DNA of 34,683 nucleotides, taken from positions 1 to 34,683 of the forward strand of contig JABHYO010000003.1 of assembly GCA_018656865.1 (NCBI GenBank), read 5' to 3'. The notes beneath the pieces are model-generated. The model did not search any database and was not told where the DNA came from. It saw only the letters and a program-made list of their open reading frames with translations. Origin of the DNA: Gammaproteobacteria bacterium. Lineage in GTDB: Bacteria; Pseudomonadota; Gammaproteobacteria; Pseudomonadales; Azotimanducaceae. This document shows positions 1-8,623 of this stretch, piece by piece (the stretch's first letter is position 1; the number at the start of each line of letters is the position of its first letter). The translations under genes were made by a program, and so were the position numbers.

Positions 1-1494
1 ACCACCATTATCGTGATCGCACTATTCTGTCTTCGCTCCAGCCGATTCAGCGCTAGCGCGTTTGTGTTGACCATGAGCCTGATTATTACGGGCGCCATCA
101 CCATGCACAATGGCATCAGGGGAGCGCACCTCGCTGTCAAGGCCAAGACAGAGCAGTGGATAGCCCAGTGGATCGCACGAAGATCGGACCCCATGAAGAC
201 ACACACGGCACTTGGTCAGGTTGGGCAGTTGAAGCTTTCGGATGCTATCGATTTTCGAATTGAGCCCCTATCCGGAAAACCAGACTTCCCGCCACTGCTG
301 CGGGAGGCAGCCTACAATTCCGCCAGTGGTACTGACTGGGAAGTGTTCGACCTGAGATTCCATCCAGTAGAGCATGCCGATGACTTCCGGTGGGAATTCG
401 CCGAGGGCCCCCAGAGCCAATACCCGGAGGCGAAGATCTATATCGAGTTCGATAGAAAACGTTCTCCGGTTCCTGTACCCGCCGAACTAACCGAGATCTA
501 CGAGCTACCAGCGACCGCCGTCAACAAATCTGTCTACGGTACTATTCAGGGAACTGGTCTGATTCCCGCACCTCACTATAGAGTCCGATATGAGATACAG
601 GGGAACCTGGGCGACAGCCCAACCTCTTACGACCTTCTGGTACCGAAGGAATACGACGCCTACCTCAGCTCAATAGCGCCCCAAGATCTCAGCGCGCACG
701 AGGCGTTGCAATTCACACAATCATTTTTTCAAAATTTCAAATACACCCTTTACCAGTCCGGCGCAGAGGTTCAGGCCACTCCACTGACCCACTTCATGAG
801 CACAAAGAAAGCTGGTCACTGTGAATATTTTGCCAGCGCGACTGCGCTGCTTCTGCGAAAGCTCGGCGTACCGACCCGCTACGTTGTCGGCTACGCGGTC
901 CAGGAGTGGAATGAGGGGCTCGGTATGTACATTGTCCGTAAACGCCACGCTCACGCCTGGACAATAGCGTACATCGATGACCGCTGGATTGTTGTCGATA
1001 CCACACCGTCATCGTGGTTGGCCATGGAAGAAAGTCATGCGAACTGGCTGCAACCGGTCTCAGATTTCTTTGGCAATAACTGGTTTCTGTTCACCCGCTG
1101 GTGGAATGATCAGGAACTTGAAGACTATGAGCGCGAACTCTATATTTTCGGCGCCATCCTGGCCCTCATTCTGATATGGCGTATCAGTACCTCGGAACGG
1201 GTCACACTCGAAGGAGAAGCCTCAGGAGACGTTGCCAGTTGGGTTCTGCCGGGCAGAGAATCACCCTTCTTCAGAATCGAAGAACAACTATCGGAGATGG
1301 GCTATCGGCGCAGCCGAGGCGAGCTGATGACCAACTGGCTGCTTCGTATCGAACGTCCTGAACTACTGCCACTGCTTACAAACCACAACCGCTGGCGCTT
1401 CGACCCACACGGTATTTCCATCACAGAGAGAAAGCAATTGGCAGCGCAGGTCCAGGACTGGCTGACATTGAATCCATCTACTGAAGAAGCCTAG
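1..1494 (+). CDS. TgpA-like transglutaminase-domain membrane protein, 5' end missing
   Basis: The reading frame is open from base 1, so the N-terminus, with the multi-helix membrane part usual for TgpA/DUF3488-type proteins, lies outside the window. The visible part has the end of a hydrophobic segment, an extracytoplasmic stretch, then a transglutaminase-like core. The papain-type triad is visible: Cys at 820-822 (GHCEYFA), His at 952-954 (RHAHAW) and Asp at 997-999 (VDTTP). A further membrane helix (about 1138-1185) precedes a C-terminal cytoplasmic tail resembling the DUF4129-type end of the family. Family members are inner-membrane proteins with a periplasmic catalytic domain; the substrate is not known from this sequence. 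The stop codon is followed one base later by a dispersed repeat. I am confident in the domain and unsure of the cellular role. Confidence 0.85.
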   Translation, partial: TTIIVIALFCLRSSRFSASAFVLTMSLIITGAITMHNGIRGAHLAVKAKTEQWIAQWIARRSDPMKTHTALGQVGQLKLSDAIDFRIEPLSGKPDFPPLLREAAYNSASGTDWEVFDLRFHPVEHADDFRWEFAEGPQSQYPEAKIYIEFDRKRSPVPVPAELTEIYELPATAVNKSVYGTIQGTGLIPAPHYRVRYEIQGNLGDSPTSYDLLVPKEYDAYLSSIAPQDLSAHEALQFTQSFFQNFKYTLYQSGAEVQATPLTHFMSTKKAGHCEYFASATALLLRKLGVPTRYVVGYAVQEWNEGLGMYIVRKRHAHAWTIAYIDDRWIVVDTTPSSWLAMEESHANWLQPVSDFFGNNWFLFTRWWNDQELEDYERELYIFGAILALILIWRISTSERVTLEGEASGDVASWVLPGRESPFFRIEEQLSEMGYRRSRGELMTNWLLRIERPELLPLLTNHNRWRFDPHGISITERKQLAAQVQDWLTLNPSTEEA

Positions 1495-1495
1495 A

Positions 1496-1620
1496 TAGTT
1501 CATGTCCGAGAAATCGATGCCGCGGTGCTAGTTTCCTGATAACCTGTTGATTTATAAACTAACAATATTGGGCAGTCGCACCTAACACCCGTGAAAACTG
1601 CCTTTTCTGGACGGAAACTA
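1496..1620 (+). repeat. MITE-like dispersed repeat, copy 1 (125 bp)
   Basis: This sequence recurs in opposite orientation at 15213-15337 with the same length and no net gap. A hand alignment gives high identity in the first 85 bases and weaker identity in the middle of the last third. The ends are imperfect inverted repeats beginning TAGTT and ending AACTA. A second internal pair, CTAGTTTCC (1528-1536) and GGAAACTAG (1613-1621), is a perfect 9-bp inverted repeat. It fills nearly the whole gap between the stop of the transglutaminase gene and the convergent efflux adaptor gene. No coding potential was seen. A TA-flanked MITE of the IS630/Tc1 type is one reading; a structured RNA is another. 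Confidence 0.7.
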
Positions 1621-1631
1621 GTTAAACTCAC

Positions 1632-2669
1632 TTAAGTTATTGGCTCAACTTCCTGACCGTCCTGCAGAGTTTCGACACCTCGAACAGCCACCCGATCTCC
1701 CAGCTTCAAGCTACCCTCGGACGACCGAACTGAAACCATACTGCCGTGGCCTTCACCAAGCTCCACACTAATTCGTTGTGCAACATTCTGCTCATCGATT
1801 CTGAAAACATAGCTGCCATCTGTGCGGAGTACCACTGCATCACGCGGTACATACAGCAGTTTGTTAGATTTGAGCGGGACATCGACCTCAACAAACTGAC
1901 CGGTTACCAAGTTCGCCGCCGCCAGCAGCGGAATATCAACAATCACATCGAAAGTCTGTGAACTCCGATCCCCTGCCTGAATCATGGATCGAAGCCTCGC
2001 TTGAAATTGAAGTTCCTTCAGCGTTATCAATACAGGTTCTACGTAATCAAGACGATTCAGATTAACCACAGGAACTGCCGCAGTAATCTCCAGCGAGGTC
2101 GGATCCACTACCCGAACGACCGTATCACCGGCCCTTGCATATTCCCCCGCCTCGATTAAACGTTCGACGATGACCCCGTCAATCGGCGAAACGATTTTGG
2201 TTTCCTCCAGATCATTTTCAAGTTGTGCAATCCTGGCCTGCGCAAGCCGGAGATCGTTTTTCGCCAGGTCTCGGCGCGAGATCATTTCTGCCAGCTGCGT
2301 CTTGGCAGCAAGATTGTTTTTTTCCAGTTCCAGCAAACGACTTACCTCACCTTCAAGATAACGCAGGTTGACCTCCGCTCTCTCCGCCATTACCTCCTGT
2401 TCCAGCAGGCTAAGGCTCAGGCGTTGCCTGTCTACCTGGGCGATGACGGTACCGGCAGAAACCTGCATGCCCTCCTCCATGGAGGATACAAGCTGACCGG
2501 AAATCCTGGCAGGCAAGAGGACATCGCTCCTGGAGCGAACCAGGCCGTTCACATGTACATGGATCGTACTATTCACTTCCTCGACCGTACCGACAATCAC
2601 AGTTTGGCCTTCCGCTGCAGCCTGAAAACTCACCAATAGCAGAGCCACTAATACTGGAATGCAATTCAT
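1632..2669 (-). CDS. RND efflux periplasmic adaptor (membrane fusion protein, HlyD/AcrA type)
   Basis: This 345-residue protein bridges an RND pump to an outer-membrane channel. A signal peptide covers about residues 1-19 (hydrophobic core then AAA-E). The two half-lipoyl motifs lie near 50-80 and 158-188 (SPIDGVIVERLIEAGEYA), separated by a coiled-coil hairpin at about 85-157. A beta-barrel and membrane-proximal domain follow. The length is normal for a short adaptor. Its start overlaps the stop of the pump gene by 4 bp, so the two are translationally coupled. The order is pump first and adaptor second, the reverse of the common arrangement. No outer-membrane channel gene is adjacent; the TolC-family gene near 22 kb could serve, but that is inference. 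Confidence 0.93.
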   Translation of the reverse strand: MNCIPVLVALLLVSFQAAAEGQTVIVGTVEEVNSTIHVHVNGLVRSRSDVLLPARISGQLVSSMEEGMQVSAGTVIAQVDRQRLSLSLLEQEVMAERAEVNLRYLEGEVSRLLELEKNNLAAKTQLAEMISRRDLAKNDLRLAQARIAQLENDLEETKIVSPIDGVIVERLIEAGEYARAGDTVVRVVDPTSLEITAAVPVVNLNRLDYVEPVLITLKELQFQARLRSMIQAGDRSSQTFDVIVDIPLLAAANLVTGQFVEVDVPLKSNKLLYVPRDAVVLRTDGSYVFRIDEQNVAQRISVELGEGHGSMVSVRSSEGSLKLGDRVAVRGVETLQDGQEVEPIT

Positions 2670-5600
2670 GACCGCACCTCCTGTTGTTTGGTAAACATTA
2701 CCGGGACCGGTACCAGTGCGCCCAAGTCAAGTCTGAGCAGCGCTGGTATCAACACCAGGGTTACCAGGCCACTGACACACATCCCACCCACAATGACAGT
2801 CGCCAGACCCCGGTATATTTCCGAGCCGATACCAGGGATCAACATCAGGGGTAGCATGCCGAAAATGCTTGTCATTGAACTCATGAATATCGGCCTTGCC
2901 CTGATTCGGATCGCCTCGCCAACTGCTTCACCGATGTCGAACCCATTTTTTTCTGCTCGCCGCGTCTGGTCCACGAGCAGAATGGCGTTATTGACAACCA
3001 AACCAAGCAAGATAATAAATCCGATCATGGTCAGCATGTCCAGGGATTGAAAACTGACCAGGTTAAGCACTCGAAGCGCCGCCAACCCCCCTGTCATGGC
3101 TACGGGCATGACCAGAAGAACCAGCAGACTATCCTTCATCGATTTGAACAGTGTTGCCATGATCATGAACAGGATCAGCAATGAAAGACTGAAGTTCCTG
3201 AACACTTCTGAGAGCGCCTGTTTCAGCCTGTCTGCGTTACCCCGATACTTGACAGCACCACCAGCTGGCAACTCCGCCTCAAGCACAGGAGTCGCCTCTG
3301 CTTCCAATTTTTCAATGGCTTCCTCAAGCGTAACGTGCTCAGGTGGAATCACGTTCAGTGTCACGGTGCGCTTGCCGTTTACCCTGGATAGTGATGTCGG
3401 ACCGACAGACCTTTCCAGGGATACCAGATCGCCAATCTTTTGAATACCGGCATTCGGGGTTGCAACCGGCAAAGCCATCAGCTCTTCCGGCGACTGCCAT
3501 TTTTCCGTCCTGACGATCATATCCATCCGCTCATTGCCATCGAAATACTCGCCAGCAAAGAGCCCCCCGGTATAGGCTCTGATCGCGCTACCAAGCGTCA
3601 TGCGATCAACACCGGACGTGTTTATCCGCCGGTCGTCAGGCACGAATCTGAGTTCAGGCTCGCTCAGTTGCAAACCTCCGTCAGCATAGACATTGGTACC
3701 TTCCCAAAATTCGCTGATCACTTCCTGACCTTTGCGTGCAGCAACCATCAGTTGATCCAGATCACTGCCCTGTAGATCAACTCTAAGTCCTCTACCACCA
3801 CCATTATCCACCTGTAGCATGGTCCCCTGATTAACATAGGGCGTTACATCCGGGAGTCCTGCCAGAATTTCGCCTCGCAGCTTCTCAATCAGAGTCTGAA
3901 CGGAATCGGGGTCTTCTGGATAGATATAGACCTGGGTGGCAAAACCGTTAAAAGAAGCAAAGTTGTACGCTCTGATTTTCGGCAGTTTTTCACCGTCATA
4001 GTAGGGCTGCAACCGCCTCACAACTTCCGGGGCAAGTTCCGTCTGAATCGTTTTTACATTCATTCCGCTGGGGATATTAAAAAATACTGATATGGCATCG
4101 ATATTTGCCCTTGGCAAAAAATCCACCTTGGGCATCAGAAGGTAGCCGGCAAGGATAGTAGTACCCATCACCCCTGCAATCCAGGCAACACAGCGTAGTG
4201 GAGTATCTGTCATTTTTACGGCAAGGGACGACAACTTCGCCCAGGCTTCAGCGTGCTCGTCTTCCTTCAGGTTCAGATTCCCCCAACCGGTCGTCACGAT
4301 AGGCAACACCGTCAGAGCACTCACCATTGAGGCCAGTACTGCTACCGAAATCGCAATTGCAAGATCCTTAAACAGCTGACCTTCGATACCCTGCATAAAG
4401 AGGATAGGTACGAAGATCGCGACAGTCGTCATCGTTGACGAAAACAGTGCGCCAGACACCTGACTGCAGCCTTCCTTCACTGCAGCCACCAGGTCCAACC
4501 CTTCTTGCCTTAACCGATAGATATTTTCCTGAACGACAATTGCCGCATCCATGACCAGCCCCACGGCAAAAGCAAGCCCGGCGAGACTGATGACATTTAG
4601 CGTCAGGTTCAGTGCTTTTAGGCAGATGAACGACACCAACAGCGAGATCGGCACAGTCAGTGTAATAACCAGAGTTGCCCTCACATTCTTAAGGAAGTAG
4701 AAGAGAACAGCCACTGCAAGAAATATCCCCAGCAGCAGATTGTTCTGCACCAGGCTGATCGCCCGCCGGATATGCAGAGACGCATCAAAACTTAATTGAA
4801 TGCGAATGTCGGCTTCCTTTAGTGGGCCGGCATTCAGTTCATCGATTGCCGCATTGATCGCATCCAGAACCTCGACGGTATTGGCATCATTGCGCCGACT
4901 GATGGAAATATAGTAGCTGGGAAATCCATTACGCAGACTGACGCCGGTGTTCTCTGCATAGTCGACCTTCACCTGGCCTACATCATCCAGGTAAATCGGC
5001 TGCTCACTACGCCAACCGACTACCAACCTGCCAAGCTGCGCAACCTCCTGTTCACCAAGGAAACGAACCGTGTACCTTCTGCGACCAACATCAGCAAACC
5101 CACCGGATATGTCCCTCGCCCGATTGAGCGCATTGACCACATCGGATACCTGTACCCCAAGCATCGACATTCGGAAAGGATCAACAATGACGTTGACCTC
5201 TTTCGGTCTCCTGGCATCGAGATTGACCTGAGCGACGCCAGGAATTCTCGACAATCTGGGTTCCACCACTTCTTCGATCAGATCCTGATACTCGATCATA
5301 TCTTTGACGGGGTTTGTCTCGCTTGCATAGACCAGTATCGACGCCGCTCCCGGCAGACCACTATCTCCACCGTTGGCGACGAAAGGTTCGCTCGAATCAA
5401 GCGGCCTCGCCGGCGCCTGATTGAGCCGATTGACCACATCGAGTAAGGCCTGACTCATATCGAATCCCAGCTGATAGTTCAGGCGAACCCTGCCGGATCC
5501 ACGAGAGGTCGAAGAGACAATATCTTCGACTCCTGAATTGAACTTCAGCACCTCTTCCTGTGGTTGGACGATAGCTTCTTCCACTTCCTGTGGGGCAGCG

Positions 5601-5758
5601 GAACGCCAATTGTTATATATCGTTATCTGTGGACGTTGGACGTTTGGCAGCAACTGCAAAGGTAGCTCACTGACGCTCTGGTAACCAAAAACCAGTATCA
5701 GCCCCAACAGTACAGCCACGACACCCTTGTACCTGATCGCAAGGCTGGTCAGCGACAT
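2666..5758 (-). CDS. RND family efflux transporter, inner-membrane pump (AcrB/HAE1-like)
   Basis: This 1030-residue proton-driven exporter has the family length and layout: an N-terminal helix (about 11-30), a large periplasmic loop, a helix block with the motif AVGLVMDAAIVVQENIYR, a second periplasmic loop, and a C-terminal helix block containing GLVVNNAILLVDQTRRA. In AcrB the proton-relay helix 4 has two adjacent aspartates; here the first is kept and the second is Ala. The AcrB helix-10 lysine position is Asn, as in many HAE1 relatives. Substrates cannot be read from the sequence. The start follows a GAGG ribosome site about 7 bases upstream, and no better start is present. It is transcribed divergently from the lipoprotein gene at 5929 and overlaps the adaptor gene by 4 bp. 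Confidence 0.95.
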   Translation of the reverse strand: MSLTSLAIRYKGVVAVLLGLILVFGYQSVSELPLQLLPNVQRPQITIYNNWRSAAPQEVEEAIVQPQEEVLKFNSGVEDIVSSTSRGSGRVRLNYQLGFDMSQALLDVVNRLNQAPARPLDSSEPFVANGGDSGLPGAASILVYASETNPVKDMIEYQDLIEEVVEPRLSRIPGVAQVNLDARRPKEVNVIVDPFRMSMLGVQVSDVVNALNRARDISGGFADVGRRRYTVRFLGEQEVAQLGRLVVGWRSEQPIYLDDVGQVKVDYAENTGVSLRNGFPSYYISISRRNDANTVEVLDAINAAIDELNAGPLKEADIRIQLSFDASLHIRRAISLVQNNLLLGIFLAVAVLFYFLKNVRATLVITLTVPISLLVSFICLKALNLTLNVISLAGLAFAVGLVMDAAIVVQENIYRLRQEGLDLVAAVKEGCSQVSGALFSSTMTTVAIFVPILFMQGIEGQLFKDLAIAISVAVLASMVSALTVLPIVTTGWGNLNLKEDEHAEAWAKLSSLAVKMTDTPLRCVAWIAGVMGTTILAGYLLMPKVDFLPRANIDAISVFFNIPSGMNVKTIQTELAPEVVRRLQPYYDGEKLPKIRAYNFASFNGFATQVYIYPEDPDSVQTLIEKLRGEILAGLPDVTPYVNQGTMLQVDNGGGRGLRVDLQGSDLDQLMVAARKGQEVISEFWEGTNVYADGGLQLSEPELRFVPDDRRINTSGVDRMTLGSAIRAYTGGLFAGEYFDGNERMDMIVRTEKWQSPEELMALPVATPNAGIQKIGDLVSLERSVGPTSLSRVNGKRTVTLNVIPPEHVTLEEAIEKLEAEATPVLEAELPAGGAVKYRGNADRLKQALSEVFRNFSLSLLILFMIMATLFKSMKDSLLVLLVMPVAMTGGLAALRVLNLVSFQSLDMLTMIGFIILLGLVVNNAILLVDQTRRAEKNGFDIGEAVGEAIRIRARPIFMSSMTSIFGMLPLMLIPGIGSEIYRGLATVIVGGMCVSGLVTLVLIPALLRLDLGALVPVPVMFTKQQEVRS

Positions 5759-5928
5759 TTGATGCCTCTTTTAATTTCTCCCGGGCGATTCACAAGTCTG
5801 AAGCTGTATCGCGTCGTTGACAAAGGGATTGAGGCCAGTTGAAGCCTGGATGCGGTAATCGGCAGGTGGTCTTTGCCGGGCGTGTGACGTAATCTTAGCG
5901 ACCGCGCGTCAGGAAGCGAAACGAAGTA

Positions 5929-7860
5929 ATGACATCAGCTAATTCCGGAATCTGGCTCTCCACGATCCTTCTCATGCTGCTTTCTGCCTGTGGCGGTGGT
6001 GGTGGAGACAGCGCTGAAAATACCGTCATAAACCCACCTGAGCCACGACAGGACGGAATCACCGGTAAAGCCGCATCACGCATCAGCGGTGCCAGCCTTG
6101 CCGTTCATGATGCCAATGGTGAAGAGATCGTTCTTGCGAGTGGTCGTACCACCAACCAAAACGGCGCTTACCACCTGATTTTCTCAGAATTCGCCATTCA
6201 GGATGGTATTACACCCCCGCTGGTGGTCACCCTGGACGGCCGAGGCGCAACCGCCATATGTGACTACGATCGTGAAGGAGACAATGACTGTATAGCAGCC
6301 GATGGATCTTTTGTCTCCTTTGGTACCACTTATACACTTCCGGATGGTTTTGAACTCAGAGGACTGGCTCCGACCTTTCCCGATTTTGTAGAAGGCGGAT
6401 CGGATCGGACCATCAATGTTAATCTTTCTGCCGCGAGCGACCTTGCTACTCGATATGCTCTGGACGCAGCCGTCGGCACACTGACAGCCGCCGCGGTAGA
6501 TCTCGCTAATAACCAGGCACTTGGTGTCGTCGAATTTTTAACCGGACTCAGCAGTCGGGGCCAAAACATAAATGATATCGCCATCGCAGACTTGACTGCG
6601 GCCCAGATACCGACGACTGACCGGCTAGGTCTTGCACTTTTTGGCGCGAGTCTGCACGGTCAGATCAATACCGACGAACCTTCAGTATCCAAATACCACC
6701 TGGTTCTCAACCGAATGGAAAACCGTATCAGACCTGCACCGAGTGGACTGTACCTAAGTGCTACCGGCACTTTCCTGGCTGAATCGGTTGCCAGCTACAT
6801 TGTTACTGCGACGGCTTTTCAGAACTCACTTACGTCTCCGTCAGCTGTTCTCGCCGGATCCATTGCTGCAGGCACGACTTCCCAGCCACTACTGGTACAG
6901 GTAGGCGGAAATCCGGTTAACATTGCGATACCGGCAGATCCCTCGAGTACGGACCCGCTGGATAGAACCAAGGTCTTTATCTCAAGTTTTTCCGAAGTGA
7001 TCGGCTCAACCCTCTTGATCTCACAAACTGCCGCCTTCGGCGGTACCGCCGCCGGTGCCGCTCTGGTCTACAACGAGCAACTTTCTCTCCTGGGTACGCT
7101 TGTGTCCGAGGAAATGAGAAATACACTGATCCAATTGGACCAGGCAATTAGCACCGCGCTAGAGAACGGAGAAACAGAGCTGACGGGTACAAACGTCTCT
7201 GGCGTCCTGGAACAAAACGCCGATACCGTGACTCTGACGGTGGCGACATCGACTTCAAGTAACATCCAGACAGGAATCAGCGTGAACATCACCATCCCCA
7301 CCGGGACAAGATTCAACCCCGGCGGCAACGGCAGCATCAGCGCCAGCGACATAACCATTGCCGTCTCACAGACCCAGACCGATCTGACGACTCAGGAACT
7401 GTTTGAAGGATCTTTTTCAGTAGAACTGTCCGGTGCCGGTCAGGTCATCGATACAACCTCTGTGACCTTTTCGGGAGATCTCAGATCCACAGGCGCCCGA
7501 AACTTCACCGGCAATATTGCGGTTACCGGTCTCGCGCCGATATCAAGCGAACTAGAAGAAGGAAACTATGACGCCAGCTTCACTTTTGATGACGGTGGCA
7601 CTCTCAGCATGAGCGGCCAGTTGCAAACTCAGATCAGCAACACCACCTTGTCAGTGGGAGCAAGCACCATTATGGTCGATCTCGAAACGAACAGGATTAC
7701 CGACATGAATACCGATCTGAATCTGTCCGTCGATCAATCCTCTTTCGTCACTGGTGGCAGCCTGGTCTCAGGCGGTGTCGATACTGGCACCATGGATGCT
7801 TCCGGCATCGTTTTCTTCAGCGATGATACGGCAGTCGCTCTCCCGGCACCGGTGATTTAG
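5929..7860 (+). CDS. large predicted lipoprotein of unknown function
   Basis: This 643-residue protein has a lipoprotein signal peptide ending LLSAC at about residue 21, followed by a run of five glycines that would tether a folded domain to the membrane. After the linker, about residues 40-110 (DGITGKAASRISGASLAVHD) read like a carboxypeptidase-regulatory or Ig-like beta domain. The rest is rich in Thr, Ser, Gly and Ala with alternating hydrophobic residues, suggesting beta structure. The last 150 residues (GGTLSMSGQL, LNLSVDQSSF) look like a beta-helix or barrel-like repeat region. I do not recognise a named family. It lies alone, divergent from the RND operon. Asp is not present directly after the lipidated Cys, so outer-membrane sorting is expected. 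The AGGAAG ribosome site is rather far, about 12 bases, from the ATG. Confidence 0.8.
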   Translation: MTSANSGIWLSTILLMLLSACGGGGGDSAENTVINPPEPRQDGITGKAASRISGASLAVHDANGEEIVLASGRTTNQNGAYHLIFSEFAIQDGITPPLVVTLDGRGATAICDYDREGDNDCIAADGSFVSFGTTYTLPDGFELRGLAPTFPDFVEGGSDRTINVNLSAASDLATRYALDAAVGTLTAAAVDLANNQALGVVEFLTGLSSRGQNINDIAIADLTAAQIPTTDRLGLALFGASLHGQINTDEPSVSKYHLVLNRMENRIRPAPSGLYLSATGTFLAESVASYIVTATAFQNSLTSPSAVLAGSIAAGTTSQPLLVQVGGNPVNIAIPADPSSTDPLDRTKVFISSFSEVIGSTLLISQTAAFGGTAAGAALVYNEQLSLLGTLVSEEMRNTLIQLDQAISTALENGETELTGTNVSGVLEQNADTVTLTVATSTSSNIQTGISVNITIPTGTRFNPGGNGSISASDITIAVSQTQTDLTTQELFEGSFSVELSGAGQVIDTTSVTFSGDLRSTGARNFTGNIAVTGLAPISSELEEGNYDASFTFDDGGTLSMSGQLQTQISNTTLSVGASTIMVDLETNRITDMNTDLNLSVDQSSFVTGGSLVSGGVDTGTMDASGIVFFSDDTAVALPAPVI

Positions 7861-7971
7861 TTCAACAACCCCGTGACGGACAGGATCAGATGCTGCATCT
7901 TCCGCTCTGACGAAGGCAGATTGCTGTCGATCAAGTTGAAACATCGACACTTTCTCCCTAACTGAGTTCTG

Positions 7972-7977
7972 TATAAT
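7972..7977 (+). promoter_or_regulatory. candidate -10 box overlapping the apparent start of the KdsD-like gene
   Basis: A perfect TATAAT occupies these bases, and its last two bases are the first two of the ATG at 7976. If it is a true -10 box, transcription starts near 7984 and that ATG cannot be used. No good -35 hexamer lies 16-18 bases upstream, so the call rests on the -10 alone. Confidence 0.35.
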
Positions 7978-8623
7978 GGCGCATCTTCTGCGTCATGGGG
8001 ATCGCACTACATTGAATATCAAAGAACGAATGCAGGACATCATCGCCAAAGAAGCGGCGGCTGTTCAGGCTATTAGTGTCAACGATGCCTTTGAGGAAGC
8101 CGTAAACAAGCTACTTAATTGCCGAGGTAAGGTCGTGACCACGGGCATTGGTAAAGCGGGTTATATCGCCCATAAATTTGCGGCGACCCTTTCGTCCACC
8201 GGGACACCCTCATTCTTTGTACATCCAGCTGAGGCAGGCCACGGTGACCTGGGCATGCTTTCCGAAGGCGATTGCATTGTTGCCTTCTCAACCAGCGGCA
8301 AATCCAACGAAGTCATCGAAATGCTGCAGATTGCCCACAATCTAGGGACTGACGCCGTCATTGGCATAACATCGCATGTCGATTCACCACTTCGGGACCT
8401 GTCCCATGTGATTCTTGATATGGGCTCTGACATTGAAGAACCCTGCCCTCTTAAGATCACTCCGAGCGCCACTATAGCCGTCATGCTGGCGATTAGTGAC
8501 GCACTGGCACTCACATTGATGGAACTCAAGGGATTTACCTCGGCCGATTATCACGCTCGCCACCACAAAGGATACCTAGGCTCGGTAACCCGACCCGCGC
8601 ATCACTACGACAGTGAGAACTGA
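7976..8623 (+). CDS. KdsD-like arabinose-5-phosphate isomerase lacking CBS domains (SIS domain)
   Basis: It is predicted to interconvert ribulose 5-phosphate and arabinose 5-phosphate, the entry step to Kdo for lipopolysaccharide. The protein is a single SIS domain of up to 215 residues. Counting from the ATG at 7976, the residues matching the E. coli KdsD catalytic set are all present: Lys60 (GIGKAG), Glu112 (SGKSNE), Glu155 (EEPCPL) and His196 (RHHKG). The tandem CBS domains of the roughly 330-residue KdsD are absent; CBS-less isomerases of this type are known in other bacteria. The real start may be TTG at 8012 (GGGG upstream) or ATG at 8030, because a TATAAT overlaps the first ATG. The stop overlaps the next gene by 11 bp, placing it at the head of a four-gene run. 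Confidence 0.82.
   Translation: MAHLLRHGDRTTLNIKERMQDIIAKEAAAVQAISVNDAFEEAVNKLLNCRGKVVTTGIGKAGYIAHKFAATLSSTGTPSFFVHPAEAGHGDLGMLSEGDCIVAFSTSGKSNEVIEMLQIAHNLGTDAVIGITSHVDSPLRDLSHVILDMGSDIEEPCPLKITPSATIAVMLAISDALALTLMELKGFTSADYHARHHKGYLGSVTRPAHHYDSEN

Noticed and set aside
5817-5845. promoter for the 5929 lipoprotein based on TTGACA at 5817
   Set aside because: No acceptable -10 hexamer lies 16-18 bases downstream, so the match is probably by chance.
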